A stretch of DNA of 37,272 nt, taken from the NCBI GenBank assembly GCA_900540685.1, contig UQGS01000017.1, positions 1-37,272 of the forward strand, written 5' to 3'. Positions 26,206-34,442 of this stretch are shown one piece after another (position 1 is the first letter of the stretch; each line of letters opens with the position of its first letter). The notes beneath the pieces were generated by a model. The model searched no databases, was not told where the DNA came from, and saw only the letters and a list, made by a program, of their open reading frames with translations. This DNA comes from an uncultured Catenibacterium sp. (GTDB lineage Bacteria > Bacillota_I > Bacilli_A > Erysipelotrichales > Coprobacillaceae). The position numbers and the translations under genes were made by a program.

Positions 26206-28887
26206 TTATTTCTTCTTATTACGTAAGATTTTAATCTGTCTTTTTGCAGCATAAGGAAGAATGACCTTCAACTTATCTTCTGATCTTACCATATTGCTTC
26301 CTTCTGGGATATCTCTTGTAAGCTTGATTGCATCAAATTCACATTTAGTTGTACATAGACCACACCCAATACATTTATTAGGATCCACTACACTTGTACC
26401 ACATCCAAGACAGCGTTTTGCTTCTGTTTGTACCTGTTCAGGCGTAAATGTAGAACGTAAATCTTTAAATGTTTCCATCGCAAGACCCTGTTTAGTACCA
26501 GGAATCTGTCTCTTTGAATGATCAAAGTCTAAAGTGATTAAAATATTGTCCTTATCAAACTGAGTAAACTGGTGTAAATCTCTACCTAAAGTTAAAGAAT
26601 GACCCTTATGTACATAACGATGCATTGATTCAGCCGCTTCTTTACCCTGTGCAATCGCATCAATCGCAAAGCGAGGACCTGTATAGACATCTCCTCCTAT
26701 AAAGATATCTTCTACAGAAGTCTGTAGAGTAGTCGCATCCGCTTGAATTGTACCATTTGGATTTGTATTGATATCTAATCCTTCTACAGGAATAATATCC
26801 TGTCCTACAGATAATAAGACATAATCACATGGGTAACTTTCTGTTTGTGTTTCATCATAAGATGGATTAAAAGCACCTGTTTCATCTCTTAAAGATATAC
26901 ATTTCTTTAATGTGATTGTATGATCCTTGATTTCCTGAGGACCCCATCCACAATGCATAGTAATACCTTCATGAATGGCTTCTTCTACTTCATCAGGGCT
27001 TGCAGGCATGTCTTCTTTGGATTCTAAACAGAATAAGTCAACAGACGCTGCACCACTTCTTAAAGCACTTCTTGCCACATCCATAGCCACGTTACCACCA
27101 CCAATGACAACAACATGACCACTAAGCATGTCTTTACTTTCTTCTTTATTCACTTCTCTTAAGAAATCAACACCTGTCATGACATAATCTTCATTCATTT
27201 CAGGAATATTTAATCTCTTACCACCTTGTGCACCAATCGCAAGATAGATTGCTTCATAACCTTCTTCACGTAATCCATCAATAGTAATATCTTTACCTAT
27301 TTCTACACCACATTTAAATTCAATGCCCATTGCCTTAAGTACTTCTATTTCTGCATCAATGACATCTTTTTCTAATCTAAATGATGGGATACCATAACGA
27401 AGCATACCACCTGGTTTTTCTTCTTTTTCAAAGATAGTCACAGGATACCCCTTGATTCTTAAATAATAAGCAGCACTCATACCCGCAGGACCCGCACCTA
27501 TAATAGCCATCTTATTAGAATAGAATCCACCCTCTTCATTTTCACATAATGGAATATAGCGTTCTTCTTCATTGAGTTCTCTTTCTGCAATAAACTTCTT
27601 GATTTCATCAATCGCGAGAGGCGCATCTAATAATCCACGTGTACATTCCTGTTCACATCTTCTATTACAGATAGAACCACATACTGCAGGGAATGGGTTA
27701 AAGTCTTTAATAAGCTTTAAAGCATCTATGTAACGTCCATCACTAGCCATCTTGATATAACCCTGTATAGGAAGATGAGCAGGACAAGCTGTTTTACAAG
27801 GCGCAGTCCCTGTTTCATGACAATTGACTTTGGCAGTATCTCTAAAATCTGGATTCCAATGATCTGGTCCCCATTTAATCATATCTGGTAATTCTACCTG
27901 TGGGTATTCAATAGGTCCCTGTTTTGTACAAAGCTTCTGACCAAGTTTTGCAGCTCCTACTGGACATATTTCTACACACTTACCACAAGCGACACACTTA
28001 CTGCCATCTACATGAGCACGATATGCACTTGCAGACATATTTGGTGTATTAAAGAGCTGACTTGTTCTTAACGCATTACACACACCTGCTGCACAGTTAC
28101 AAATCGCAAAGATCTTATCTTCACCATCGATATTTGTAATCTGATGCACATAGCCTTTTCTTTCACATCTTTCTAATGTTTCAATAACTTCTTCATAAGT
28201 ACAATAATGACCACCTTTATTTGTCTCTACAACATAATCAGCCATATCACCCACTGCAATACAAACATCGGCTTCAATATCACCTGTACCTTCTCCTCGT
28301 ACTCTTTGTTGTCTACGACATGAACATGGAGATAAAGCATACTTATCATACTTATTGAGCCAATGAGAAATCTTTTCTACAGACACTGCTTCCTGATTAG
28401 CTTCAATAGATTTTTCTACTGGAATAACATGCATTCCAATACCAGCCCCTCCTGGAGGCACCATTGGAGTGACTTTTTCTAGTGGTAATCTTGTCATCTG
28501 TTCAAAGAATTCAGTCACAACTGGATGTTCTTTGACTAAATCATTATTCATCACCATGAATTCTGCAGAACCAGGGACAAACTGAGGCATAACATATTGT
28601 TTATGATGGTCTTCATTTTCCCAGTTATACTCAATCATCCCTATATCACATACTTCTTTTAATACACATTCAACACGTTCTTTTTCCCATCCTGTTCTTT
28701 TAAGGATTTCTTCAAAAGACATAGGTTTGCGTACTTCAAAAAATAAACATAAATTACATTGTTCATCATTCAAGATTTCACTTAAACATTTGTATTCAGG
28801 ATCATCTTCCTTAAGTTTCTTGAACTTCACTGGTATTCGGTCTGTAATACGTCTTGCAAGTCTATCAATATTATCTCTATAGGCCAT
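26206..28887 (-). CDS. multi-domain Fe-S/FAD/NAD(P) oxidoreductase
   Basis: 893 residues, cytosolic. In order: a winged-helix-like segment (about 55-95); a cysteine region with PCSCRRQ (187-193) and CNCAAGVC (263-270); a ferredoxin motif CVACGKCVEICP (298-309); a GltD/DPYD-type N-terminal Fe-S domain (C356-C415, including ACPAHLPIQGY and CGSICNRRCEQEC); an FAD fold (AIIGAGPAGMSAAYYL, 461-476); an NAD(P) fold (VVVIGGGNVAMDVA, 592-605); the FAD-closing IFIGGDV (728-734); and a C-terminal ferredoxin (CIGCGLCTTKC, 839-849). The core resembles the glutamate synthase small subunit and NfnB/SudA electron-bifurcation or transfer proteins, but it has no glutamate synthase partner. Being flanked by hypB and hypA ties it to nickel enzyme maturation or its electron supply; the actual reaction is unknown. 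Confidence 0.85.
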   Translation of the reverse strand: MAYRDNIDRLARRITDRIPVKFKKLKEDDPEYKCLSEILNDEQCNLCLFFEVRKPMSFEEILKRTGWEKERVECVLKEVCDIGMIEYNWENEDHHKQYVMPQFVPGSAEFMVMNNDLVKEHPVVTEFFEQMTRLPLEKVTPMVPPGGAGIGMHVIPVEKSIEANQEAVSVEKISHWLNKYDKYALSPCSCRRQQRVRGEGTGDIEADVCIAVGDMADYVVETNKGGHYCTYEEVIETLERCERKGYVHQITNIDGEDKIFAICNCAAGVCNALRTSQLFNTPNMSASAYRAHVDGSKCVACGKCVEICPVGAAKLGQKLCTKQGPIEYPQVELPDMIKWGPDHWNPDFRDTAKVNCHETGTAPCKTACPAHLPIQGYIKMASDGRYIDALKLIKDFNPFPAVCGSICNRRCEQECTRGLLDAPLAIDEIKKFIAERELNEEERYIPLCENEEGGFYSNKMAIIGAGPAGMSAAYYLRIKGYPVTIFEKEEKPGGMLRYGIPSFRLEKDVIDAEIEVLKAMGIEFKCGVEIGKDITIDGLREEGYEAIYLAIGAQGGKRLNIPEMNEDYVMTGVDFLREVNKEESKDMLSGHVVVIGGGNVAMDVARSALRSGAASVDLFCLESKEDMPASPDEVEEAIHEGITMHCGWGPQEIKDHTITLKKCISLRDETGAFNPSYDETQTESYPCDYVLLSVGQDIIPVEGLDINTNPNGTIQADATTLQTSVEDIFIGGDVYTGPRFAIDAIAQGKEAAESMHRYVHKGHSLTLGRDLHQFTQFDKDNILITLDFDHSKRQIPGTKQGLAMETFKDLRSTFTPEQVQTEAKRCLGCGTSVVDPNKCIGCGLCTTKCEFDAIKLTRDIPEGSNMVRSEDKLKVILPYAAKRQIKILRNKKK

Positions 28888-28891
28888 TGTT

Positions 28892-29554
28892 TTATTCCTT
28901 CCATTCTCTTATACGTGTTAAAAGATAATCACACCAAGGCTTGATTCCTTCTCCACTTTTTGCACATATTTCAAACACCTTAGCATTCTTATTACGATAA
29001 TGAATATTCTCTTTACACTTCTCTATATCAAAATCAAAGTAAGGAAGAACATCCACCTTATTAATAAGCACGACATCACATACTTCAAACATAAGTGGAT
29101 ACTTTAAAGGCTTATCATCTCCTTCTGGCACACTTAATATCGCAATATTTAAAGTAGAACCCGTATCAAATTCTGCAGGACATACCAAATTTCCTACATT
29201 CTCTAATACGGCAAGATCTAGATTTTCCATTCCTAACTCATATAATCCCTGTCTTGTCATATCCGCATCTAAATGACACATGCCACCTGTGTGTAATTGT
29301 ATTGTACGTACACCATACTGGCTAATAGTGTGCGCATCCACATCACTATCAATATCTGCTTCCATGACACCAATATTCACTTCATCTTTAATAGTTTCAA
29401 TAGTGCGTGATAATGTGGTTGTCTTTCCTGAACCAGGACTAGACATGATATTAAGCAAGAAAACACCCTTCTCTTTGCATTCCTGTCTTAATAAATCTGC
29501 ATCCTTATTATTATCTTCAAATATACTCTGTTTTACTTCTATAACCTTATACAT
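28892..29554 (-). CDS. hypB: HypB, nickel-inserting GTPase
   Basis: 220-residue SIMIBI GTPase driving nickel insertion. P-loop SPGSGKTTT (39-47); metal-site residues C93-H94 in GMCHLDA and C125 in GNLVCP; base-recognition NKVD. It has neither a histidine-rich stretch nor the N-terminal CxxCGC motif, so it probably does not store nickel. First gene of the operon; strong AAAGGGG site 7 bases from the ATG. Confidence 0.94.
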   Translation of the reverse strand: MYKVIEVKQSIFEDNNKDADLLRQECKEKGVFLLNIMSSPGSGKTTTLSRTIETIKDEVNIGVMEADIDSDVDAHTISQYGVRTIQLHTGGMCHLDADMTRQGLYELGMENLDLAVLENVGNLVCPAEFDTGSTLNIAILSVPEGDDKPLKYPLMFEVCDVVLINKVDVLPYFDFDIEKCKENIHYRNKNAKVFEICAKSGEGIKPWCDYLLTRIREWKE

Positions 29555-29575
29555 ATGTAAACCCCTTTCATTGAT

Positions 29576-29604
29576 ATTCTAATAGATTTTTTGAACAGAG
29601 TAAA
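29576..29604 (-). promoter_or_regulatory. promoter of the hypB operon
   Basis: TTTACT (29599-29604), 17-base spacer, TAGAAT (29576-29581). Upstream, at 29646-29659, is the palindrome GGATTT-AA-AAATCC, and at about 29628-29645 ACAAAT-N6-ATTTGT; both could be operators for either divergent gene. Confidence 0.6.
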
Positions 29605-29676
29605 CAGAACAAAACAATCCTTTAACAAATCCCCTAATTTGTAAGGATTTAAAAATCCAAGAGTTTATGATTTACT

Positions 29677-29705
29677 TTAAAATAGTGTTGTATTTGGTGT
29701 ATAAT
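29677..29705 (+). promoter_or_regulatory. promoter of the YnbB-type gene
   Basis: TTAAAA (29677-29682), 17-base spacer, perfect TATAAT (29700-29705); the AGGAG ribosome binding site is at 29721. Confidence 0.65.
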
Positions 29706-29732
29706 AGCACAGGTATTCAAAGGAGAAGAATT

Positions 29733-30986
29733 ATGATATTAGAACAAATAGATGAAAACTTATTAAAAATCGCGAATGAATCTGATGTAGAATTAAAAGA
29801 CATTTATGAAAAGATTGATGATGTTTGTTTCTACAACTCAAACAGAATTCTTTCTGCATTTATTGAGAATAATGTCAGCTATTCTGATTTTGCGGACATG
29901 AATGGATATGGTAGCTATGATTCAGGTAGAGATAAGCTAGAAGCTATTTTCGCAACTATTCTTGGTTGTGAAGATGCATTAGTTAGACCACAGATCATGA
30001 GTGGTACAAATGCGCTTTATTTAACTTTATCTGCTTTACTTAAACATGGTGATACAATGATTTCATTATCTGGAGCACCTTATGATTCTTTACAGGAAAT
30101 GATTGGTATTTCAGGAGAATCTAGTCAGTCATTAAAGGCTCATGGTGTGTCTTATGAACAGATTGATTTAATTGATAATGATTTTGATGATGATAAGATT
30201 GTAGAACGTTTAAAGAAGAATGATGTTAAACTTGTAGAAATCCAAAGATCTAAGGGTTATTCTTCACGTTTATCTTTAACACTTTCTAAGCTTGAACGTA
30301 TTATTACTAAGATTAGAGAAGTGAATAAGGATGTTATTATCATGGTAGATAACTGCTATGGTGAACTTGTAGAAAAGAAAGAACCAGGACATATCGGTGC
30401 TGATATTGTAGTTGGTTCATTAATGAAGAACCTAGGTGGAGGTATTGCTCCTACTGGTGGTTATATTGCAGGTAGAAAAGATTTAATCTTTATGTGTGCT
30501 GAAAGATTAACTGCACCTGGTATTGGTAAAGATCTGGGAGCTAACTTCAATATGAATAATACATTCTTCAAAGGTGTATTTATGGCTCCTAATGCTGTAA
30601 AGAATGCTTTAAAGAGTGCTGTATTTAGTGCTTATATGTTAGAAAAGCTAGGCTTCAATAATGTCTCTCCAAGGTATAATGAAGAAAGAACTGATATTAT
30701 TCAGACATTAGAACTTGGCACAGAAGAAAACCTTGTTAAGTTTACACAGGCTATTCAAAATAGTTCTCCAATTGATTCATTTGTAGCCACTATGCCTGCA
30801 CCAATGCCTGGTTATCCACATGATGAAGTCATGGCTGCTGGTACATTTACTTCTGGTAGTACAATTGAATTAAGTGCAGATGCACCTGTTGTTGCACCTT
30901 ATACACTTTATATCCAGGGTGGTTTGACATTAGAATATAGTAAACTTTCTATTCTATTTGCCCTTACAAATATCTTAAAGAAATAA
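29733..30986 (+). CDS. YnbB-type PLP enzyme (methionine gamma-lyase family / aluminium resistance protein)
   Basis: 417 residues from the ATG at 29733, which has an AGGAG site; a 22-residue longer reading has none and overlaps the promoter. Fold type I PLP enzyme: likely PLP lysine K232 in GSLMKNLGGG, the aspartate D206 in MVDNCYGE, and the MSGTNALYLTL segment (89-99). The family is named for methionine gamma-lyase similarity and an old aluminium-resistance link; its true substrate is not established. Single gene between its promoter and a strong terminator. Confidence 0.9.
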   Translation: MILEQIDENLLKIANESDVELKDIYEKIDDVCFYNSNRILSAFIENNVSYSDFADMNGYGSYDSGRDKLEAIFATILGCEDALVRPQIMSGTNALYLTLSALLKHGDTMISLSGAPYDSLQEMIGISGESSQSLKAHGVSYEQIDLIDNDFDDDKIVERLKKNDVKLVEIQRSKGYSSRLSLTLSKLERIITKIREVNKDVIIMVDNCYGELVEKKEPGHIGADIVVGSLMKNLGGGIAPTGGYIAGRKDLIFMCAERLTAPGIGKDLGANFNMNNTFFKGVFMAPNAVKNALKSAVFSAYMLEKLGFNNVSPRYNEERTDIIQTLELGTEENLVKFTQAIQNSSPIDSFVATMPAPMPGYPHDEVMAAGTFTSGSTIELSADAPVVAPYTLYIQGGLTLEYSKLSILFALTNILKK

Positions 30987-30990
30987 CACG

Positions 30991-31022
30991 AAAGGTCCTG
31001 ATTGATTTCAGGACCTTTTTTT
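30991..31022 (+). terminator. terminator of the YnbB-type gene
   Basis: AAAGGTCCTGA and TCAGGACCTTT, an 11-bp stem, then a T-run. It also touches the stop codon of the convergent SDR gene, whose reverse T-run is weaker. Confidence 0.9.
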
Positions 31023-31767
31023 AACAGCTGCCTTTCTGGCCGCCGTCTATTCTTATAATTGTATTGTTGATGAAGTTGGCTTCATCACTGATAAGGAACT
31101 TTACAAGATAAGCCACTTCTTCTGGTTTACCATAACGGTTTACCATGATCTTTTCCTGTTCCTCTTTGAGAAATTCTTCATCATATCCATCTAGTTCATT
31201 ATCTGTACCAATGAATCCTGGTGCTATCGCATTCACATTAATATAAGGACTATATTCAAAGGCTAGATTATGTGTTAATGAAATCAATGCAGCTTTAGAG
31301 GCATCATAATCAATACACATTGGATAGTAGGTATTTATTCCATTGGTAGAAGAAATATTAATAATACGTCCATATTCCTGATCAAGCATATGTCTATAGA
31401 CACGCTTGCTACAATTAAATGCCCCTACAACATTCACATCCAATGTCTTTCTAAACTCATCTGCTGTCTTAAGATGAAAGAGATTGGATAAATCAACAGC
31501 GGCATTATTCACAAGAATATCTACACCACCCCACTGTTTCTCTATTAGAGAAATCATGGCATCCACTTCTTCTTCCTTTGAAACATCTGCCTTCACAGTC
31601 ATTACACGTACATCATAATTCTTGTTAATCTCTTCTTCTAATAAAGCGGCTGCTTTATTAGAAGTAAGATAGTTAATCACTACATCATAATGGTTTTTCG
31701 CAAGTTCTAATACGATGGCTTTCCCTATCCCCTGAGCACCACCGGTTACAAGTACAACTTTATTCAT
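31021..31767 (-). CDS. short-chain dehydrogenase/reductase (FabG-like), beside efp
   Basis: 248-residue classical SDR: cofactor motif TGGAQGIG (8-15), NNAA (87-90), and catalytic S140, Y154 and K158 (NISS, YDASK). It looks like FabG, but there are no fatty-acid genes nearby. It follows efp in the same direction, 20 bases behind it, with the efp terminator between. In B. subtilis a FabG-like SDR (YmfI) completes the 5-aminopentanol modification of EF-P, so an EF-P reductase is a reasonable guess from position. A general ketoreductase is equally possible. Confidence 0.88.
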   Translation of the reverse strand: MNKVVLVTGGAQGIGKAIVLELAKNHYDVVINYLTSNKAAALLEEEINKNYDVRVMTVKADVSKEEEVDAMISLIEKQWGGVDILVNNAAVDLSNLFHLKTADEFRKTLDVNVVGAFNCSKRVYRHMLDQEYGRIINISSTNGINTYYPMCIDYDASKAALISLTHNLAFEYSPYINVNAIAPGFIGTDNELDGYDEEFLKEEQEKIMVNRYGKPEEVAYLVKFLISDEANFINNTIIRIDGGQKGSC

Positions 31768-31772
31768 ATGTG

Positions 31773-31797
31773 AAAAAAGAGCTTATATTAAGCTCTT
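31773..31797 (-). terminator. efp terminator
   Basis: On the minus strand AAGAGCTTA-ATA-TAAGCTCTT followed by TTTTC; the efp stop codon is inside the stem. Read-through would reach the SDR gene. Confidence 0.85.
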
Positions 31798-32345
31798 CCT
31801 GCGTATTTTCCATCAGATGAGAAGACAACGATATTTTCGCCTTCTTCAATAAACTGAGGTACTCTTAATGTTAGACCAGTATTAGTGACAGCATCCTTAG
31901 TCTGGTTAGATGGTGCACCTTTGATAGCTGGGTCTGTCTTTTCAACAGTTAATTCAACCTTTTCTGGGATAGATACTGATAATAAATCACCATCAAAGAA
32001 CATAAGAGATGCTTCTCTTCCTTCTACGATGAAATATTTATTGAATCCAATCTGTTCTTCTGATAATTCATAAGTATCATATGTTTCCATATCCATGAAA
32101 TAATAAGTAGAATCAGCTTCATATGAATACTGTGCTGTTTTCTTTTCAATGTTAGCAGCTTCGAATTTTGTTGAAGCGTTGAAGTTTCTGTCCTGTGTAG
32201 AACCAGTCTTTAAGTTCTTCATCTTAGTCTTTAAGATAGCAGCACCTTTACCAGGTTTTACATGTTGGAAGTCTAAAACAACCCAAGGATCGCCATCAAC
32301 GATTAATGTAAGTCCAGTTCTAAAATCTCCTGCAGCAATTGCCAT
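31788..32345 (-). CDS. efp: elongation factor P
   Basis: Relieves ribosome stalling at polyproline stretches. 185 residues, the standard length, from the ATG at 32345 (site AGGAG); an upstream GTG three codons earlier is rejected because it overlaps that site. All three beta-barrel domains are present. The domain I loop reads KPGKGAA with the modifiable lysine at K33, the same loop as in B. subtilis EF-P, which is 5-aminopentanolated, and unlike the arginine loop of EarP-type proteins. The C-terminal QTKDAVTNTGLTLRVPQFI signature is intact. Confidence 0.97.
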   Translation of the reverse strand: MAIAAGDFRTGLTLIVDGDPWVVLDFQHVKPGKGAAILKTKMKNLKTGSTQDRNFNASTKFEAANIEKKTAQYSYEADSTYYFMDMETYDTYELSEEQIGFNKYFIVEGREASLMFFDGDLLSVSIPEKVELTVEKTDPAIKGAPSNQTKDAVTNTGLTLRVPQFIEEGENIVVFSSDGKYAGRA

Positions 32346-32383
32346 AATAATCACTCCTATTTCTTTATGTTTTTTACGTTCTT

Positions 32384-32412
32384 ATTGTAGCAGTTTTATA
32401 AGCTACTCTCAA
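32384..32412 (-). promoter_or_regulatory. efp promoter
   Basis: TTGAGA (32407-32412), 17-base spacer, TACAAT (32384-32389), between pnuC and efp. Confidence 0.82.
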
Positions 32413-32429
32413 GTTATAGAGAAATTTAA

Positions 32430-33659
32430 TTAGAATAAAGATAGTTTTTCGTTTGTTTTCTGGTGTTCTCTAATATATTTAGTCCATTTAATATAACCAT
32501 AAGTTGTATTAGTGAAGTAACCAAGTTTAAGAATTAATAATACATATTGTCCAGATAAGATGTTAATGATAGCTTCTAAAGCAGCACAGATATACCATGC
32601 AATCCACTGTTCTCTTAATCTGAAGAAGATAAATAAACCATTCGCAATACCTACTGCAGAGGCACAGGCATCAATATAAATGATCCATGTTTCTAATGTC
32701 TTATTTGTATAGAAATCAGTTGCAATATCTAAACCACTGATGAAATAACCAACAACGACAGTCCATACAAAGATACCTACAATAACAAGTACTTCCTGAT
32801 ATCCTTTTAGTTTTCTTACCATTGTTAATTCATCTTCTTCTTCATCTTTATGCTTAGACCAGTTGATATAACTGATGATATCAATTGGAAGCCAGAAGAA
32901 TAATGTAGTCACCATTGTTGCAAAACGATACATTAATACAATACACATTGCGATTTCCGCAATTTCTACAGCAACAGATACTAAGAAGTTGTAACGAGAC
33001 TGTTTAGAAATAAGTAATTCACATAAGATATTTAAGAATGTATCTAAAAGATACAATAACATGATCACAATACCATTCACACCATTTGCACTTTCTTCTG
33101 GGAAAGCAACAGCGAAAATAGTAGCGAGTAACATGATAGACATGAACCAGCTCTTTTCATATGTTGTAAACTGTTTAGAGAATAACAACATTAAAGCCAA
33201 TGATAAGCTTAAGATAAATAAAGAAGATGCAAGGTTAAAGATGTACATAGTCTTATTAGCCATTACCTGCTTATAAGAATGTTTAACTTCTTTCTGACTC
33301 ACATCTTTGTGATCAAAGTATAAGTTAGTTCCATTACTTGTCTTGAATTCATAAGCAGTAATAGTCTTATTCTTTAACTGTGTATATTCTTCATAAGAAT
33401 AAGAAACAACAAGCTGTTTGTCACCTTTACTATATGTGACATCACATACTGTGTTGTCTGAATCATAGTCTTCATCCTGTGTATTTCTTTTCATTACAAT
33501 GCTTTGTACATAATCCACTTTACCAGGATTAGAATGTACTTCTTTAAGACCTACACAAAGAGAAATAATTGAACCTAATACTAATGCAATGAGAACAATA
33601 ATTTCAGCTGTTCTTAATTTCTTTCTAGGTTCGATGTTGTTTTTAAAAAATTGAATCAT
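32430..33659 (-). CDS. PnuC-like vitamin transporter with an extra extracytoplasmic domain
   Basis: 409-residue membrane protein. The last 250 or so residues match the PnuC family (facilitated uptake of nicotinamide riboside or, in relatives, other vitamins), ending with the typical WIAWYICAALEAIINI and YGYIKWTKYI. Unusually, a first membrane helix (about 18-39) is followed by about 95 polar residues (40-135) before the PnuC helices. With the basic N-terminus inside, this segment should face outward. Ordinary PnuC proteins are about 220-260 residues. Site GGGGAG, 9 bases from the ATG. It sits directly behind a structured 260-nt segment. Confidence 0.85.
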   Translation of the reverse strand: MIQFFKNNIEPRKKLRTAEIIVLIALVLGSIISLCVGLKEVHSNPGKVDYVQSIVMKRNTQDEDYDSDNTVCDVTYSKGDKQLVVSYSYEEYTQLKNKTITAYEFKTSNGTNLYFDHKDVSQKEVKHSYKQVMANKTMYIFNLASSLFILSLSLALMLLFSKQFTTYEKSWFMSIMLLATIFAVAFPEESANGVNGIVIMLLYLLDTFLNILCELLISKQSRYNFLVSVAVEIAEIAMCIVLMYRFATMVTTLFFWLPIDIISYINWSKHKDEEEDELTMVRKLKGYQEVLVIVGIFVWTVVVGYFISGLDIATDFYTNKTLETWIIYIDACASAVGIANGLFIFFRLREQWIAWYICAALEAIINILSGQYVLLILKLGYFTNTTYGYIKWTKYIREHQKTNEKLSLF

Positions 33660-33690
33660 ACTACAAACTCCCCTTAAATTTTAAAATCAG

Positions 33691-33950
33691 TATTTAAAAA
33701 CGCTCTTTTTAAGTAAATTGTTGCTTTAGGTTATCTTATTCAGCAGAATTCCCATAACGATACTCGTAATAGGCTTCCTTAACTGAAATGGGTATAGGCG
33801 TAGTTCTCACCTGACCTTTTAAAATCATTTTACAACTATTCGAAAAATGATGACTTGAGTTATGAAGCTATAAAGTAGAAAATCAGGTGTTAAGCTAAAT
33901 TTAATAATCTAGTAGCAACATGTTTCTTAAATTGAGTGTTTAAAAAAATA
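33691..33950 (-). promoter_or_regulatory. structured segment upstream of pnuC: leader RNA, small RNA or MITE-like element
   Basis: The two ends are inverted repeats of each other. Read on the minus strand, TTTAAG pairs with CTTAAA, TGTTGCT with AGCAACA, TTAT with ATAA, and CTC with GAG, over about 50 bases. Inside lie CACCTGA/TCAGGTG (33883-33889 with 33808-33814) and the perfect 8-bp ATCATTTT/AAAATGAT hairpin (33844-33851 with 33824-33831). A TATAAT at 33958-33963 would start a transcript at about 33951, exactly at the outer end. The 3' end is 31 bases before pnuC. I recognise no known riboswitch, 6S, SRP or tmRNA signature. A 30-codon reading frame (33736-33828) has no ribosome binding site. 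It fills most of the 33660-34001 gap. Confidence 0.5.
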
Positions 33951-33957
33951 CTTCACA

Positions 33958-33963
33958 ATTATA
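33958..33963 (-). promoter_or_regulatory. -10 box before the pnuC upstream element
   Basis: Perfect TATAAT on the minus strand, no clear -35. Its expected start point coincides with the edge of the structured segment. Confidence 0.45.
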
Positions 33964-34001
33964 ATAAATAACCTCTTAAAATGGTAGTTTTTTTATAAAG
34001 T

Positions 34002-34348
34002 TTATTGTATTTCTTTCAACATTTCTTCTGGTGTGATATCAAATAGATTTGCAAGCGCTATAAGATTAGTCATACTAGGATCAGATGAACCATTTTCCCA
34101 TTTAGAGACTGCCTGTCTAGATACACCAAGTGTTTCTGCCACAAATTTCTGGTCATCTGACATACCATGCGATGCTTCTTAATAACACCTCCTAGTGTTT
34201 TTGCATACTCTTCCTTTTCTTTGCGTACTGGCTCTGACTTAATATATTTTCTTAATGCGACAATGAGTAAGTAAATGACATAGATGATCACACCCCAGAT
34301 AATAAGTGCAGGTATAAGCACTAATAATAGCATCATTGAAATTCTCAT
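34002..34348 (-). pseudogene. membrane-anchored XRE-family regulator, frameshifted
   Basis: It starts at the ATG 8 bases after AGGAGG with a hydrophobic helix (residues about 3-32), a linker, and the beginning of an HTH domain (GGVIKKHRMVCQMT). The frame is then lost at about 34149-34153 (ATGACCAGA on the minus strand). In the next frame the HTH continues perfectly as QKFVAETLGVSRQAVSKWE and NGSSDPSMTNLIALANLF, ending in EEMLKEIQ with a stop at 34002-34004. One missing base after ATGAC would restore the family sequence MTQ-FVAETLGVSRQAVSKWE. As written, the product stops at 34070 without a working HTH. Confidence 0.85.
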
Positions 34349-34389
34349 TTTAAATTTCCTCCTCACATCAAATATAGCTTAATATTGCC

Positions 34390-34405
34390 AGTTGCGCTAT
34401 CAACT
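34390..34405. promoter_or_regulatory. possible operator upstream of the XRE gene
   Basis: AGTTG-CGCTAT-CAACT inverted repeat about 42 bases before the XRE start, overlapping a repeated TTGATA that could serve as -35. Possible self-regulation site; weak. Confidence 0.3.
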
Positions 34406-34415
34406 ATCAAGCAGC

Positions 34416-34442
34416 CATAAAAAAAGAAGGCATTGCCTTCTT
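34416..34442 (-). terminator. terminator of the Ca/Na antiporter gene
   Basis: On the minus strand AAGAAGGC-AAT-GCCTTCTT followed by a long T-run, overlapping the stop codon. Confidence 0.9.

Noticed and set aside
33736..33828. 30-codon frame inside the structured element (QVRTTPIPISVKEAYYEY)
   Set aside because: No ribosome binding site, and the bases are needed for the inner stems. It could be a remnant of a coding sequence, but I do not recognise it.
33800..33860. Possible SRP RNA core (GGTCAGGT and GGAAGCC)
   Set aside because: The two pieces are about 30 bases apart and do not form the conserved tetraloop helix of SRP RNA.
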